Positions 1 to 10,411 are shown, numbered from the stretch's first letter. The stretch is DNA of 64,000 nt from Paracoccus aerodenitrificans (GCF_027913215.1 NZ_CP115784.1:1178001-1242000); one strand, 5' to 3'. Notes: generated by a model from the letters alone, not told the origin. A program made the numbers and translations.

Positions 1-110
1 GCAATATGCGTGCGCGTCTGGCGGTGCAGACGGCCAAGCTGGGCAAGGCGCAGCTTGACAGGAAATTCGCCGAAAGGGTTGCCAGTTTCGTAGACGACGC
101 CATCGCCTGA
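1..110 (+). CDS. C-terminal end of an unidentified gene (partial)
   Basis: An open frame enters from the left edge and ends at TGA 108-110, giving about 35 C-terminal residues rich in Ala, Lys and Arg that end in Asp-Asp-Ala-Ile-Ala. The end looks helical. It converges on pheA, whose stop lies 12 bases downstream. No family can be assigned from this fragment, and it could also be an open frame by chance. Confidence 0.5.
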   Translation, partial: NMRARLAVQTAKLGKAQLDRKFAERVASFVDDAIA

Positions 111-122
111 TGACGCATGGGC

Positions 123-995
123 TCAGCTATCGGCGCTTTGTTCTGCTCTGAGCGGATCGGCGGGATAGACGCCAAGCATATTGATCATCGAGGTGAAATA
201 CCCCAGCTCATCCAGCGCCCGCCTGACATTGGGATCGTCCGGGTGGCCCTCGATATCCGCATAGAATTGCGTCGCGGTGAACACGCCATCGACCATATAG
301 CTTTCCAGCTTGGTCATGTTCACCCCATTCGTCGCAAACCCGCCCATCGCTTTATACAGCGCCGCCGGAATGTTGCGGACGCGGAAGACGAAGCTGGTGA
401 GCATCTGCCCGTGACCATCCCGGTTCGTGCGGCGGCTGTAATCCGGGTCCCGTGACATGATCAGGAAGCGGGTGGTGTTGTTCTTCCGGTCCTCGATTTC
501 GTCGGCCAGCCGGTTCAGCCCGTAAATCTCTCCGGCCAGCGGCGCTGCGAGTGCGGCAATGTGACGCTGACCCTGTTCGGCAACGATTTTGGCCGATCCT
601 GCCGTGTCCAGACCGGTCATGCCCTGAATGCCGTGCTGACGCAGAAAGTCGCGGCACTGACCCAGCAGGACGGTATGGCTCATTGCGTCGGTGACCTCGC
701 TCAGGGTCACGCCGGGCAAGGCGAGCAGGCTGATATGAACGCGTACAAAGGCCTCGTCGATGATATGCAGGCCGGATTCGGGCAGCAGGTGATGGATATC
801 GGCGACGCGGCCATAGGTCGAGTTCTCGACCGGAAGCATAGCCAGATCGGCCTGACCCGAGCGGACGGCCTCGATCACATCCTCAAAGGTGCGGCAGGGC
901 AGCGCCGTCATATCCGGGCGTGCGTCCCGGCAGGCCTGATGGCTGTAGGCTCCGGGCTCGCCCTGGAAGGCAATGAGATTGTTCTGTCCGGTCAT
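123..995 (-). CDS. pheA: Prephenate dehydratase
   Basis: This 290-residue enzyme converts prephenate to phenylpyruvate in phenylalanine synthesis in the cytoplasm. The N-terminal two thirds carry the family signatures: FQGEPGAYSH near residue 10, the ENSTYGRV segment, and the NNTTRF motif of the catalytic domain. The C-terminal third is an ACT regulatory domain (the stretch with FATNGVNMTKLESY), which in this family binds phenylalanine for feedback inhibition. I chose the ATG at 995 because GGGAG lies 8 bases upstream. A longer frame starts at TTG 1025 but has no better ribosome site. It is divergent from cycM, with the 116-base gap holding both promoters. Confidence 0.95.
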   Translation of the reverse strand: MTGQNNLIAFQGEPGAYSHQACRDARPDMTALPCRTFEDVIEAVRSGQADLAMLPVENSTYGRVADIHHLLPESGLHIIDEAFVRVHISLLALPGVTLSEVTDAMSHTVLLGQCRDFLRQHGIQGMTGLDTAGSAKIVAEQGQRHIAALAAPLAGEIYGLNRLADEIEDRKNNTTRFLIMSRDPDYSRRTNRDGHGQMLTSFVFRVRNIPAALYKAMGGFATNGVNMTKLESYMVDGVFTATQFYADIEGHPDDPNVRRALDELGYFTSMINMLGVYPADPLRAEQSADS

Positions 996-1111
996 CTGCT
1001 TGGCTCCCGATTGACTGATCGGCAATTGCGGGTGAACTATACCTTGAACAGGCCGAAAGAAAGCGGATAGATACGGCCAGAAATTTGAACACTACCTAGC
1101 GGGGACGGCAA

Positions 1112-1645
1112 ATGTTCAACACCATGACCATCACCAAGACTTCAGGGGCGCTGATCGGGTCGTTGCTTGCCCTGCTTCTGCTGTTCTGGGGAGCCAATTC
1201 CTTGTTTCTTGTCAGACCGCCAGCCGGTGCCGATCATGGCGAAGAGGTTGCGCAGGCCTATTCCATCGAGGTTGAGGGCGGCGGTACCGAAGAGGTGGTC
1301 GAGGAAGAGATCGATTTCGGTGCACTCATGGCCTCTGCCGATGCCGGAGCCGGTGAGCGTGTCTTCGGCAAATGCCGCGCCTGCCACAAGCTGGACGGTA
1401 CGGATGGAATCGGTCCGCATCTGAATGGTGTTGTCGGTCGTGCCGTGGCGGGAATCGACGGGTTCTCTTATTCCGGCGGTATGGTCGATCACGTCGCCGA
1501 GGCGCCGGAGTGGACGCCAGAGGCGCTGCAGGCATTCATCGAAGATCCTTCTGGCGTCGTTTCGGGCACGAAGATGACCTTTGCGGGGATCTCGGATGCG
1601 CAGGACCGCGCCGATCTGATCGCCTATCTGCAAAGCCAGCCCTGA
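1112..1645 (+). CDS. cycM: Membrane-anchored cytochrome c (CycM / c552 type)
   Basis: This 177-residue class I c-type cytochrome carries electrons from the bc1 complex to the aa3 oxidase in Paracoccus-type respiration. An uncleaved N-terminal helix (about residues 10-33) anchors it. An acidic linker with many Glu follows (about 50-68). The haem site is C88-R-A-C91-H92, and Met155 in a GTKM segment is the likely sixth ligand. GGGGA precedes the ATG by 8 bases. A strong hairpin with a T-run directly follows, so it is probably monocistronic. The organisation (anchor, acidic spacer, globular haem domain) matches Paracoccus CycM closely. Confidence 0.93.
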   Translation: MFNTMTITKTSGALIGSLLALLLLFWGANSLFLVRPPAGADHGEEVAQAYSIEVEGGGTEEVVEEEIDFGALMASADAGAGERVFGKCRACHKLDGTDGIGPHLNGVVGRAVAGIDGFSYSGGMVDHVAEAPEWTPEALQAFIEDPSGVVSGTKMTFAGISDAQDRADLIAYLQSQP

Positions 1646-1670
1646 TCTGATCTTCGGTCGGTTTTTTAGA

Positions 1671-1701
1671 CGCCCGGTCCCGCGAAGGGGCCGGGCGTTT
1701 T
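1671..1701 (+). terminator. Rho-independent terminator of cycM
   Basis: CGCCCGG at 1671-1677 pairs with CCGGGCG at 1691-1697, followed by TTTT. It lies 25 bases after the cycM stop. Confidence 0.8.
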
Positions 1702-1784
1702 GCGTTGCCGTTCACGAAAACGCGGATTGATCCGCACCCGTCCTGCGGCGTAGCCTGTGGGGCAGCACAATGTGAAGGAAGATC

Positions 1785-3713
1785 ATGACCCGCCATTCTG
1801 CCCGCCTCTCCGCCCTGATTCTGCCGCTTTGCCTGGCCGCTCTGCCCGGTTGGGCGCAGGACGCCGCCGAAGCCGCGCCCGGAACAGAGGCCGCGCAGGC
1901 AGAATCCGCCGCGCAGAACGAGGATGTCACCGTCACCCATGCGCTTTCCGTGTTCGGGACCCCGGCATTGCCTGCGGATTTCCAGCAGCTTCCCTATGTG
2001 AATGTCGATGCGCCGAAAGGGGGCGAGATTTCGATTGCTGCCAGCGGGGGCTATGACAGTTTCAACCCCTATACGGTCAAGGGTCGCCCCGCCGCCCTGT
2101 CCAGCGTCATGAATGAGCGGATCATGCAGGTCGTTCATGACGAGGTCGAGACCATGTATTGCGTGATCTGCGAAACCGTCGAGTTTCCCGAAAGCCGTGA
2201 CTGGGCGATTTTCAATCTTCGGTCCGAGGCGCAGTTTTCGGACGGCACGCCTCTGACCGCCGATGATGTGCTGTTCACCTATGAAACCCTGCGCGACAAG
2301 GGGCTGTCCTCTTTCCGTACGGTGATCGCTCAATCCATCGCCGGGGCCGAGGTGCTGGACGATCACCGGATCCGCTTTGATTTCGTCGATGGCTATCCGC
2401 GTCGGGACGTGATTCAGGGTGCGGGGAACCTGCCGGTTTTCTCAAAGGCGGATTTCGAGGCGAAGGGCCGCGATCTGTCCGACAGCAGCGATGAGCCCTT
2501 TATCGGCTCGGGTCCCTATATGTATGGCGGCGGTGCGATGGGCCGCAGCGTGACATGGCAGCGCAATCCCGATTACTGGGGCAAGGATCTGCCGATCAAC
2601 AAGGGGCGCTATAATTTCGACCGCATCACGATCCAGTATTTCGGCGACAGCGATACCGCGTTCGAGGGGTTCAGCGCCGGGGAATATACGCTTAGACGTG
2701 AAAGTTCGGCGGATAAATGGGCGACCTCCTATAATTTCGATGCAGTCCGGGATGGCTATGTCGTCAAGGCCGAGCTTCCGAGCGAGGACAAGGCTTCGGC
2801 GCAGGGGTTTTTCTTCAATATGCGCCGCGAGAAATTTCAGGATGTACGGGTCCGCAAGGCCATCGGCATCATGTTCAATTTCGAATGGGCGAATACGACG
2901 CTGTTCCACGAGCAATATACCAGAACAGAATCTTTCTGGGAAAACAGCTATCTGAAGGCCGAAGGTAAACCAAGCGAGGGAGAACTTGCGCTGCTGGAGC
3001 CTCTGGCCGCCGATCTTCCCGAGGGGGTCCTGACGGACGATGCAGTGACTCCCGTGGCGGGGGGTGAGCGTCAGTTGAACCGCCGCGATCTGCGTGCTGC
3101 GGCGGCGCTGCTGGATGAGGCGGGCTGGACGGTGGGCGACGATGGAAAGCGCCGGAACGCCGATGGTGAGTTGCTGACCGTCGAGTTCATGGAGGATAAT
3201 CCGACATTTCACCGCATTATCAATCCATTCATCGAAAATCTTCGTGCATTGGGCATCGACGCGACGCTTGCCGCTGTTGATGACGCGGAATACCAGAACC
3301 GGCGCTATGAATTCGATTACGATATCGTCGTCGCGGTCTCTCTGACCGATATGGTCGCCGATGACGGTCTGTATCAGATGTTCGGAAGTCAGGGCGCGGA
3401 TGATGTGTTCAACGCCGCCGGGCTGTCGAACCCGGCCATTGACAGCCTGATTGCCTCGGCAGTGGCTGCCGAGACCGAAGAAGAGATGATCACCGCGACC
3501 CATGCTCTGGACCGCGCCTTGCGGGCGCTGCATATCTGGGTGCCGAACTGGTACAAGCAGGAAAAGACGATCGCCTATTACGATCAGTATGCCTATCCCG
3601 ATCCGCTGCCGCCTTATCTGGATGCGGATCTGTATTTCCCGTTCTATTTCGATTTCTGGTGGTATGACGAGGCGAAGGCGCAGCGTTTGCGGGATGCCGG
3701 TGTGCTGCGCTGA
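1785..3713 (+). CDS. yejA: Periplasmic oligopeptide-binding protein of the Yej ABC transporter
   Basis: This 642-residue protein is a family 5 extracellular solute-binding protein. It has a Sec signal peptide (about residues 1-25, ending WAQ-D). Typical SBP_bac_5 signatures follow, including a segment with FSDGTPLTADDVLFTYETL where the binding lobe begins. AGGAAG lies just upstream of the ATG. It is the first gene of a yejABEF set; the Yej transporter takes up peptides and, in E. coli, microcin C. A Glu/Ala-rich stretch separates the signal peptide from the folded part. The 116-base gap before yejB has no clear terminator, so co-transcription is likely. Confidence 0.92.
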   Translation: MTRHSARLSALILPLCLAALPGWAQDAAEAAPGTEAAQAESAAQNEDVTVTHALSVFGTPALPADFQQLPYVNVDAPKGGEISIAASGGYDSFNPYTVKGRPAALSSVMNERIMQVVHDEVETMYCVICETVEFPESRDWAIFNLRSEAQFSDGTPLTADDVLFTYETLRDKGLSSFRTVIAQSIAGAEVLDDHRIRFDFVDGYPRRDVIQGAGNLPVFSKADFEAKGRDLSDSSDEPFIGSGPYMYGGGAMGRSVTWQRNPDYWGKDLPINKGRYNFDRITIQYFGDSDTAFEGFSAGEYTLRRESSADKWATSYNFDAVRDGYVVKAELPSEDKASAQGFFFNMRREKFQDVRVRKAIGIMFNFEWANTTLFHEQYTRTESFWENSYLKAEGKPSEGELALLEPLAADLPEGVLTDDAVTPVAGGERQLNRRDLRAAAALLDEAGWTVGDDGKRRNADGELLTVEFMEDNPTFHRIINPFIENLRALGIDATLAAVDDAEYQNRRYEFDYDIVVAVSLTDMVADDGLYQMFGSQGADDVFNAAGLSNPAIDSLIASAVAAETEEEMITATHALDRALRALHIWVPNWYKQEKTIAYYDQYAYPDPLPPYLDADLYFPFYFDFWWYDEAKAQRLRDAGVLR

Positions 3714-3829
3714 GGTCTGCTTGCGGTGATGTGTCTTGATTTCTGACGGGATAAGGCTGAAAACGCCGTAACGCTGAAAAAGGCCGGACGCATGGCGAAC
3801 CGGTTGGCAGGTAGGGCAAAGGGCAGGGC

Positions 3830-4963
3830 ATGGCAGCCTATATTCTGCGGCGATTGCTGCTGGTCATACCGACATTGCTCGGGATTTTGCTGGTGAACTT
3901 TGCGCTGATCCAGTTCGTTCCCGGCGGGCCGATCCAGCAGGTCATCGCGCAGGTTCAGGGTGAGGGCGATACGGCTGCAAGCGCCGGTTCCGGGCAGTCC
4001 GGTGCATCGGTCGAATATGCGGGTGCGCAGGGTCTGCCGCAGGAATTCCTGGATGAGCTGGAATTGCAGATGGGGTTCGCGGAAATCGTCTGCGAACCGG
4101 GATATGAGGGCGAACCCAGCCTTGGCGCGGATGAATGCAGCAAGGAAAAGATCGGGGCTGCACGGCGCTTTCTGATCATGCTGGGCAATTACGCGACCTT
4201 CGATTTCGGCGATAGCTGGTTCCGCTCGCAAAGCGTCGTGGATGAGATCATCCGCACGCTGCCGGTTTCGATCACGCTGGGGCTCTGGTCCACGCTTCTG
4301 GCCTATCTGATCTCGATTCCGCTGGGGATCCGCAAGGCGGTGCGCGACGGGACGGCGTTCGACAGTTGGACCTCGGGCGTGATCATCGTGGCCTATGCGA
4401 TCCCGGCATTCCTGTTTGCAGTGCTGCTGATCACGCTGTTTGCTGGCGGCAGTTACTGGCGCATCTTTCCCTTGCGCGGGCTGACCAGCGACAATTTCGA
4501 AACCCTGTCGATGTTCGGAAAGGTCAAGGATTATCTGTGGCATATCGCGCTGCCGGTGATTTCGATGTCGATTTCCGGCTTTGCGACGCTGACCCTGCTG
4601 ACCAAGAACAGTTTTCTGGATGAGATCAACAAGCAATATGTCATGACCGCCCGCGCCAAGGGGCTGACCGAGCGCCGGGTGCTGTATGGCCATGTGTTCC
4701 GCAATGCGATGCTGATCGTGATCGCGGGGTTTCCGGCCATGCTGCTGGGGATCTTGTTCGGGTCCTCAATCCTGATCGAATATATTTTCTCGCTGGACGG
4801 GCTTGGCCGTCTTGGGTTCGAGGCCGCAGTGCAGCGGGATTATCCGCTTGTCTTCGGGACGCTGTATATTTTCGGGCTGATGGCGCTTGTGATCGGGATC
4901 GTCTCGGATCTGATGTATGTGCTGGTCGATCCGCGCATCGACTTTGAAAAGAGGGCGGGCTGA
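3830..4963 (+). CDS. yejB: Peptide ABC transporter permease YejB
   Basis: This 377-residue inner-membrane permease of the OppB type has the usual N-terminal helix ([20 protein letters not shown]), a long periplasmic segment, and the cytoplasmic coupling (EAA-type) loop within [20 protein letters not shown]. About six membrane segments are visible. It pairs with YejE to form the pore. Its stop overlaps the yejE start by one base (TGATG), so the two are translationally coupled. Confidence 0.93.
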   Translation: MAAYILRRLLLVIPTLLGILLVNFALIQFVPGGPIQQVIAQVQGEGDTAASAGSGQSGASVEYAGAQGLPQEFLDELELQMGFAEIVCEPGYEGEPSLGADECSKEKIGAARRFLIMLGNYATFDFGDSWFRSQSVVDEIIRTLPVSITLGLWSTLLAYLISIPLGIRKAVRDGTAFDSWTSGVIIVAYAIPAFLFAVLLITLFAGGSYWRIFPLRGLTSDNFETLSMFGKVKDYLWHIALPVISMSISGFATLTLLTKNSFLDEINKQYVMTARAKGLTERRVLYGHVFRNAMLIVIAGFPAMLLGILFGSSILIEYIFSLDGLGRLGFEAAVQRDYPLVFGTLYIFGLMALVIGIVSDLMYVLVDPRIDFEKRAG

Positions 4964-6069
4964 TGGCGATGTCCGAACTCAATCGCCGCCGCTGGCGGAA
5001 TTTTCGCGCTAATAAGCGGGCCTTCTGGTCGCTGATCCTGTTCTCGATCCTGTTCGTGATCTCGCTCTGTGCGGAAATCGTCGCCAACGACAAGCCGATC
5101 GTGGTGTCCTATCGCGGCGATCTGTATTTCCCGGTGTTCAAATTCTATCCCGAAACCACGTTCGGCGGCGATCTGGGGACAGAGGCGCTGTACCGGCTGG
5201 AAGATGTACAATGCCTGATCGTCTCGGGCGGGCGCGAGGAATGCTGGGATGAGGACCCGGCCAGCTATATCGCCGCAGTGCGCGATGGCAGCGCGGATGT
5301 CCCCGAGGCCGAACAGGGCTGGATGATCTGGCCGCCCATCCCCTATCACTACCGCACCATCAACCGCGTCGGACAGGCACCAAGCGCGCCGGACCGGAAT
5401 CACTGGCTGGGCACTGACGACACCTCGCGAGATGTGGCGGCACGGACGATTTACGGGTTCCGCACCTCGGTTCTGTTTACGCTGATCGTGACCTCGGTCG
5501 CTTCGGCGATCGGCATCGCGATGGGGGCCATTCAGGGATATTTCGGCGGGCGGACAGATATTTTCATGCAGCGCGTGATGGAGGTCTGGCAGAATATCCC
5601 TCTGCTTTACGTCATCATCATCATGTTCGCGATTTTCGGGCGGGATTTCTGGCTGCTGGTGCTGATCATGATCATGTTCGGCTGGCCTGCCCTTGTCGGC
5701 GTTGTCCGGGCCGAGTTCCTGCGGGCGCGGAACTTCGAATATGTCCGCGCCGCCCGTGCGCTTGGCGTCGGCGACCGGGTCATCATGTTCCGCCATATCC
5801 TGCCGAACGCGATGGTTGCGACCCTGACCATGCTGCCATTCATCATCACCGGGACCATCTCGATGCTGGCGGCGCTTGATTATCTCGGCTACGGGCTGCC
5901 CTCGGATTCGCCCAGCCTGGGTGAGCTGGCGCGGGTGGCGAAGGCGCATCTGGACGCCCCGTGGCTGGCCTTCACCGCCTTCATGACCTTCGCGATCATG
6001 TTGTCGCTTCTGGTCTTCATCTTCGAGGGTGTCCGCGACGCATTCGACCCCAGAAAGACCTTCAAATGA
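4963..6069 (+). CDS. yejE: Peptide ABC transporter permease YejE
   Basis: This 368-residue OppC-type permease partners YejB. It has an N-terminal helix after the basic RRRWRNFRANKRAFWS stretch. A periplasmic domain contains the NHWLGTDDTSRD motif typical of OppC/DppC proteins. The coupling loop is in FEYVRAARALGVGDRVIMFR. The ATG overlaps the yejB stop; a second ATG six bases on is an alternative start. The stop overlaps the yejF start in an ATGA. Confidence 0.93.
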   Translation: MAMSELNRRRWRNFRANKRAFWSLILFSILFVISLCAEIVANDKPIVVSYRGDLYFPVFKFYPETTFGGDLGTEALYRLEDVQCLIVSGGREECWDEDPASYIAAVRDGSADVPEAEQGWMIWPPIPYHYRTINRVGQAPSAPDRNHWLGTDDTSRDVAARTIYGFRTSVLFTLIVTSVASAIGIAMGAIQGYFGGRTDIFMQRVMEVWQNIPLLYVIIIMFAIFGRDFWLLVLIMIMFGWPALVGVVRAEFLRARNFEYVRAARALGVGDRVIMFRHILPNAMVATLTMLPFIITGTISMLAALDYLGYGLPSDSPSLGELARVAKAHLDAPWLAFTAFMTFAIMLSLLVFIFEGVRDAFDPRKTFK

Positions 6070-7838
6070 GCGGAGACCATAAGGATCGCGATCCCGCCCG
6101 TATCGCAGCCGAGGCCATGCAATCGCCTCTGCCTAGCAAGACGCCGGTGCCGGTCGATCTGGATCATGTCGAGCCGTCCCCAAGCGGTGCGCCTGACAGT
6201 GCCACCACTACCGAGACATTCACGCATCCTTCCAGTATCCCCGACGAAATCGTGCTGGAAATCCGCGATCTGCATGTCGGTTTTAGTCAGGATGGCCGGA
6301 TCGTGCCGGCGGTGAAGGGTGTCAGCCTGTCTGTCGGGCGCGGCGAGACGGTGGCTCTGGTCGGCGAATCCGGATCGGGGAAATCGGTGACGGCGCTGTC
6401 CACGGTGCAGCTTCTGGGCGATTCCGCGCTGCCCGAGGGCAGTGTCAGCTATGACGGCAAGGAACTGATCGGGGCGCCGGAAAAACTGCTGCGCGAGATT
6501 CGCGGCAATGATATCAGCTTTATCTTTCAAGAGCCGATGACCTCTCTGAACCCGCTGCACACGCTGGAAAAGCAGCTTTCCGAGAGCATCGCGCTGCATC
6601 AGGGGCTACGCGGACAGGCGGCGCGGGCGCGGATCGTCGAATTGCTGACCCGCGTCGGGATCCGTGACCCCGAGACCCGGCTTCAGGATTATCCGCATCA
6701 GTTCTCGGGCGGGCAGCGTCAGCGGATCATGATCGCGATGGCGCTGGCGAATGGCCCCGAATTGCTGATCGCAGATGAGCCGACGACCGCACTCGATGTC
6801 ACGATACAGGCGCAGATTCTGGACCTTCTGGCGCAGCTCAAGCGGGATGAGGGGCTGTCCATGCTGTTCATCAGCCATGATCTGGGCATCGTCCGCCGCA
6901 TTGCCGACCGGGTCTGCGTGATGAAGGACGGGGTGATCGTGGAACAGGGTCCGGTCGAGGCGATTTTTTCGGAGCCGCGCCACCCCTATACCCGCAAGCT
7001 TCTGGCCGCCGAACCGACGGGCCGCGCCGATCCCGTGCCTGAAACGGCCCGTACTATCGTTCAGACGGATGATCTGAAAGTATGGTTCCCGATCAAGCGC
7101 GGCCTGCTCCGTCGGACGGTCGGGCATGTGAAGGCCGTGGATGGCGCGACGCTGTCGCTGCGCGAGGGCGAGACGCTTGGCATTGTGGGCGAATCGGGGT
7201 CGGGCAAGACGACGCTGGCGCTGGCGATCATGCGGCTGATCGAAAGCGACGGGCCGATTCTCTATCTGGGCGACGATATTTCCGGCTGGCGTGCCAGTCG
7301 CCTGCGCCGCTTGCGCCGCGATATGCAGATCGTGTTTCAGGACCCGTTCGGCAGCCTGTCTCCGCGCATGACGATTGAACAGATCATCGCCGAGGGGTTG
7401 GGCGTTCACGGCGTCGAAAAAGGCCGGAATCGGCGCGAGATGGTCGCCGCGATCATGACCGAGGTCGGGCTGAACCCCGACAGCATGCATCGCTATCCGC
7501 ATGAGTTCTCCGGCGGGCAGCGTCAGCGCATCGCCATTGCCCGCGCCATGATCCTGCAACCGAAAGTGGTTGTGCTGGACGAGCCGACCAGTGCCTTGGA
7601 CATGACGGTGCAGGTCCAGATCGTCGAGCTTCTGCGGAAATTGCAGCGCGATCACGGGCTGGCGTTTCTGTTCATCAGCCATGATCTCCGGGTTGTGCGG
7701 GCCATGTCGCACAAGATCATGGTGATGCGTGCCGGTGAGGTTGTCGAGCAGGGAAGTACCGGCAAGATCTTCGACGCGCCGGAAACCGAGTATACATGTC
7801 AATTGATGGAGGCCGCGTTCCGCGATCGTCCCGTATGA
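6066..7838 (+). CDS. yejF: Peptide ABC transporter ATP-binding protein YejF (two fused ATPase domains)
   Basis: This 590-residue protein fuses two nucleotide-binding domains, as in E. coli YejF. Each half has a Walker A (GESGSGKS in the first, GESGSGKT in the second). Each also has an ABC signature (FSGGQRQR, twice), a Walker B ending in DEPT and a downstream switch His (ISHD). The frame is open further upstream, but ATG 6066 overlaps the yejE stop in an ATGA and starts where homology should begin. About 60 residues of Pro/Ser-rich sequence precede the first domain. The stop overlaps the next gene's ATG. Confidence 0.94.
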   Translation: MSGDHKDRDPARIAAEAMQSPLPSKTPVPVDLDHVEPSPSGAPDSATTTETFTHPSSIPDEIVLEIRDLHVGFSQDGRIVPAVKGVSLSVGRGETVALVGESGSGKSVTALSTVQLLGDSALPEGSVSYDGKELIGAPEKLLREIRGNDISFIFQEPMTSLNPLHTLEKQLSESIALHQGLRGQAARARIVELLTRVGIRDPETRLQDYPHQFSGGQRQRIMIAMALANGPELLIADEPTTALDVTIQAQILDLLAQLKRDEGLSMLFISHDLGIVRRIADRVCVMKDGVIVEQGPVEAIFSEPRHPYTRKLLAAEPTGRADPVPETARTIVQTDDLKVWFPIKRGLLRRTVGHVKAVDGATLSLREGETLGIVGESGSGKTTLALAIMRLIESDGPILYLGDDISGWRASRLRRLRRDMQIVFQDPFGSLSPRMTIEQIIAEGLGVHGVEKGRNRREMVAAIMTEVGLNPDSMHRYPHEFSGGQRQRIAIARAMILQPKVVVLDEPTSALDMTVQVQIVELLRKLQRDHGLAFLFISHDLRVVRAMSHKIMVMRAGEVVEQGSTGKIFDAPETEYTCQLMEAAFRDRPV

Positions 7839-9121
7839 AGATCCTGCTTGTTCATCAGAATTTCCCCGGCCAGTTCCTGCATCTCGCCCCCGAATTGGCG
7901 CGGCGTGGGCATGAGGTTCTGGCGCTGACCGATCAGAAGAATGACCGGCCAAGCCCGGTGCGTGTGGTGAAATACAAGACCCCCGTCGATATCACGTGCA
8001 GCCAGACATTCGCCGAAACCTATGCCAATTATGTCGAGCGCGGCTTCATGGCGGCGCGGGGGGCGCGGGCCTTGCGCGACCGGTATAATTATTATCCCGA
8101 TGTAATTTTCGGCCATTCCGGCTGGGGCGAGACCCTGTTCCTGCGCGAAATCTGGCCGGACGCGAAGCTGCTGGTTTATGCGGAATTGTTGTACCGCACA
8201 CGCGGGCACGATGTCGGCTTCGATCCCGAAGTCGTTAAAAATCTGGATAATTCCCGCTTCGCGACCACGGCACGCAATGCGCATCTGGCGATGGGTATCC
8301 TGCAATGCGACGCGGCGCTGTCTCCGACCCGTTATCAGGCGGGCAGCTTCCCTCCCGAGCTACAGTCGAAAATCACCGTGATCCATGACGGAATCGACAG
8401 CGAGAAGATGCGGCCCGAGCCGGATGCCGAAGTCACCCTGCCGAATGGCAGGGTCCTGCGGGCCGGGGATGAGGTGCTGACCTATGTGTCCCGTTCACTT
8501 GAGCCCTATCGCGGTTTTCACATCTTCATGCGGGCCTTGCCGGACGTGCTAGAGGCGCGGCCCGATGCTCAGGTGGTGATGATCGGGGGCGATGGGGTCA
8601 GCTATGGCGGAAAGCCGCACGACGCCGAAAGCTGGAAAGCAAAGATGCTGGCTGAAGTCGGCGACAGGCTGGATCTCAGCCGGGTGCATTTTCTGGGCCG
8701 GGTCAACTATGGCGATTACCGCCGCGTAATTCAGGTCGGGCGGGTCCATTGCTATCTGACTTATCCTTTCGTCCTGTCATGGTCGCTGACCGAGGCGATG
8801 TCGGCGGGTGCCTATATCGTCGCATCCGGCACCGAGCCGGTGCGTGAGTTGATCCGGGACGGCGAGAATGGCAGGCTGGTGCCGTTTTTCGATATTCCGG
8901 CCCTGTCCGGAGCGCTGATCCGGGGGCTGTCGAATGAAGACCCCGATGCCGGAGCGCTGCGCCGTGCTGCGCGTCAGACCATTCTTGACGGCTATGATCT
9001 ACGCCGTCACAGCCTGCCGCGCCTGGTTGAATGGGTTGAACGGTTTGGCCCGCCTCCGGGACCCGCGCCGGGAGGTTCCGGCCTGTCCCGGCTAGAGAGC
9101 GGGCAGGGTGATCCGGGCTGA
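7835..9121 (+). CDS. GT4-type glycosyltransferase
   Basis: This 428-residue predicted cytoplasmic glycosyltransferase has the GT-B fold. It begins with a Rossmann strand and nucleotide-side loop (MKILLVHQNFPGQFLH, typical of the Glyco_trans_4_3 N-terminal family). The C-terminal donor-binding half has LSWSLTEAMSAGAYIVAS and a TEPVRELIRDGENG segment, the usual GT4 E-x7-E region. The donor and acceptor cannot be told from sequence. The start overlaps the yejF stop, so it is co-translated with a peptide transporter, with no obvious functional link. Its 3' end overlaps the convergent sensor kinase by 30 bases. Confidence 0.85.
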   Translation: MKILLVHQNFPGQFLHLAPELARRGHEVLALTDQKNDRPSPVRVVKYKTPVDITCSQTFAETYANYVERGFMAARGARALRDRYNYYPDVIFGHSGWGETLFLREIWPDAKLLVYAELLYRTRGHDVGFDPEVVKNLDNSRFATTARNAHLAMGILQCDAALSPTRYQAGSFPPELQSKITVIHDGIDSEKMRPEPDAEVTLPNGRVLRAGDEVLTYVSRSLEPYRGFHIFMRALPDVLEARPDAQVVMIGGDGVSYGGKPHDAESWKAKMLAEVGDRLDLSRVHFLGRVNYGDYRRVIQVGRVHCYLTYPFVLSWSLTEAMSAGAYIVASGTEPVRELIRDGENGRLVPFFDIPALSGALIRGLSNEDPDAGALRRAARQTILDGYDLRRHSLPRLVEWVERFGPPPGPAPGGSGLSRLESGQGDPG

Positions 9122-10411
9122 CAGCCCGCCCAGATCGTCGTCGCGTCCCAGTTTCAGCGTGCCCCCATTCAGCGCCGCCAGATCGGCCACGATGGCCAGA
9201 CCAAGGCCTGAACCCGCGCCGCGCTCGTCCAGCCTTGTGCCACGCGACAGGGCGCGGGCGTAATCCTCATCCGCCATGCCCGGGCCGTCATCGCAGATCG
9301 TGACCGTGATCCGCCCCTCATCCAGACCGGCGCGGACCATGATCCGGCTTCTGGTCCATTTCGAGGCGTTCTCCATCAGATTTCCCAGCATTTCCTGCGC
9401 GTCCTGCTGTTCGACAGGCAGGGAAAAACCGGGCGGTATCTGCTTCTCCAGCGTGATTCCGGCATCCTGCAGGGTGTGGCGCAGCACCAGAGAGATATCC
9501 TCGACCACCGGGGCGAGTTCGGTTCGCTGACCCAGAACGCGGCGACCGCCTGCCGCGCTGCGGGCGCGTTTGAGATGCCAGCCGATCTGGCGATCCATCC
9601 GCTGGATCATCGCCTGACGCGGATCGTCGGCGGCCATCTCTCCCTGAAGCGCCATCAGCGGCGTTTTCAGCGAATGCGCGAGATTGCCGATCTGTTCCCG
9701 GGTGCGGGCAAGCTGTTCGCCGTTGCGCAGGATCAGCGCGTTGATTTCATCTGCGACCGGCTGCAATTCGGCGGCGTCGGGACGGGGCAGGGCATTTGCC
9801 GAACCGCTATGGACCTTGCGCAGATCCTGACCCATCCGCTTCAGCGCAGAGAGCCCCGCCGTTACCTGCAACAGCACCGCAAGCGCCAGCCCGACCCCCA
9901 GAACGATCAGCGTCAGCGCCAGAGGACGCCGCACAGCGGCCAGAGCGGTGTCGATTTCGGCCTGAGGAACCGTTACCGTCGCGGTCAGGGTTTCATCGCT
10001 GCCCGGCACGGTATAGGCGCGGCGCAGCAGGCGCAGTTCGGCATCGCCGGGGCCGGTCGCGGCGGCGCCTGTGACATCGCCGCCATTCGCAATGGGCAGG
10101 GTGGTGTCATAAAGCGAATCCGAGATGACGATGGCTGTGCCGTCCGCTTCGATCTGCCAGTACCAGCCAGATATGGGGGCGGAAAACCGCGGATCACCCG
10201 GCACGTCGTAAAGCTGCGCCAGACCCTGCTGGTCGGCGCGTGTCCCTGCAATGAGGGAATCCGCGACAGCGCTTGCCTCGGTATCGAAACGGTCGGTGAT
10301 GAAGTCGCGCAGAATGCCGCCGATGATCAGATAGGCAGCCAGCAGCGCCGCAGTCAGCCACGCCGCCGACAGCCAGAGCAGCCTGCCACGGATCGAGTTC
10401 CAGCCGATCAC
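9092..10411 (-). CDS. Sensor histidine kinase (FeuQ/PhoQ-like)
   Basis: This 439-residue inner-membrane sensor has membrane helices at about 11-33 and 163-185 flanking a periplasmic domain of about 130 residues. A HAMP-like linker follows. The phospho-acceptor His246 is in NLAHSLKTPL, a variant H-box shared with PhoQ and FeuQ kinases. The N-box (NLMENASKW) and G-boxes (DDGPGM, GSGLGLAI) are intact. Gene order PepSY protein - regulator - kinase matches feuN-feuP-feuQ of Sinorhizobium, where the pair controls periplasmic glucan-related functions. That assignment is an inference. Start and regulator stop overlap by four bases. Confidence 0.88.
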   Translation of the reverse strand: MIGWNSIRGRLLWLSAAWLTAALLAAYLIIGGILRDFITDRFDTEASAVADSLIAGTRADQQGLAQLYDVPGDPRFSAPISGWYWQIEADGTAIVISDSLYDTTLPIANGGDVTGAAATGPGDAELRLLRRAYTVPGSDETLTATVTVPQAEIDTALAAVRRPLALTLIVLGVGLALAVLLQVTAGLSALKRMGQDLRKVHSGSANALPRPDAAELQPVADEINALILRNGEQLARTREQIGNLAHSLKTPLMALQGEMAADDPRQAMIQRMDRQIGWHLKRARSAAGGRRVLGQRTELAPVVEDISLVLRHTLQDAGITLEKQIPPGFSLPVEQQDAQEMLGNLMENASKWTRSRIMVRAGLDEGRITVTICDDGPGMADEDYARALSRGTRLDERGAGSGLGLAIVADLAALNGGTLKLGRDDDLGGLSARITLPAL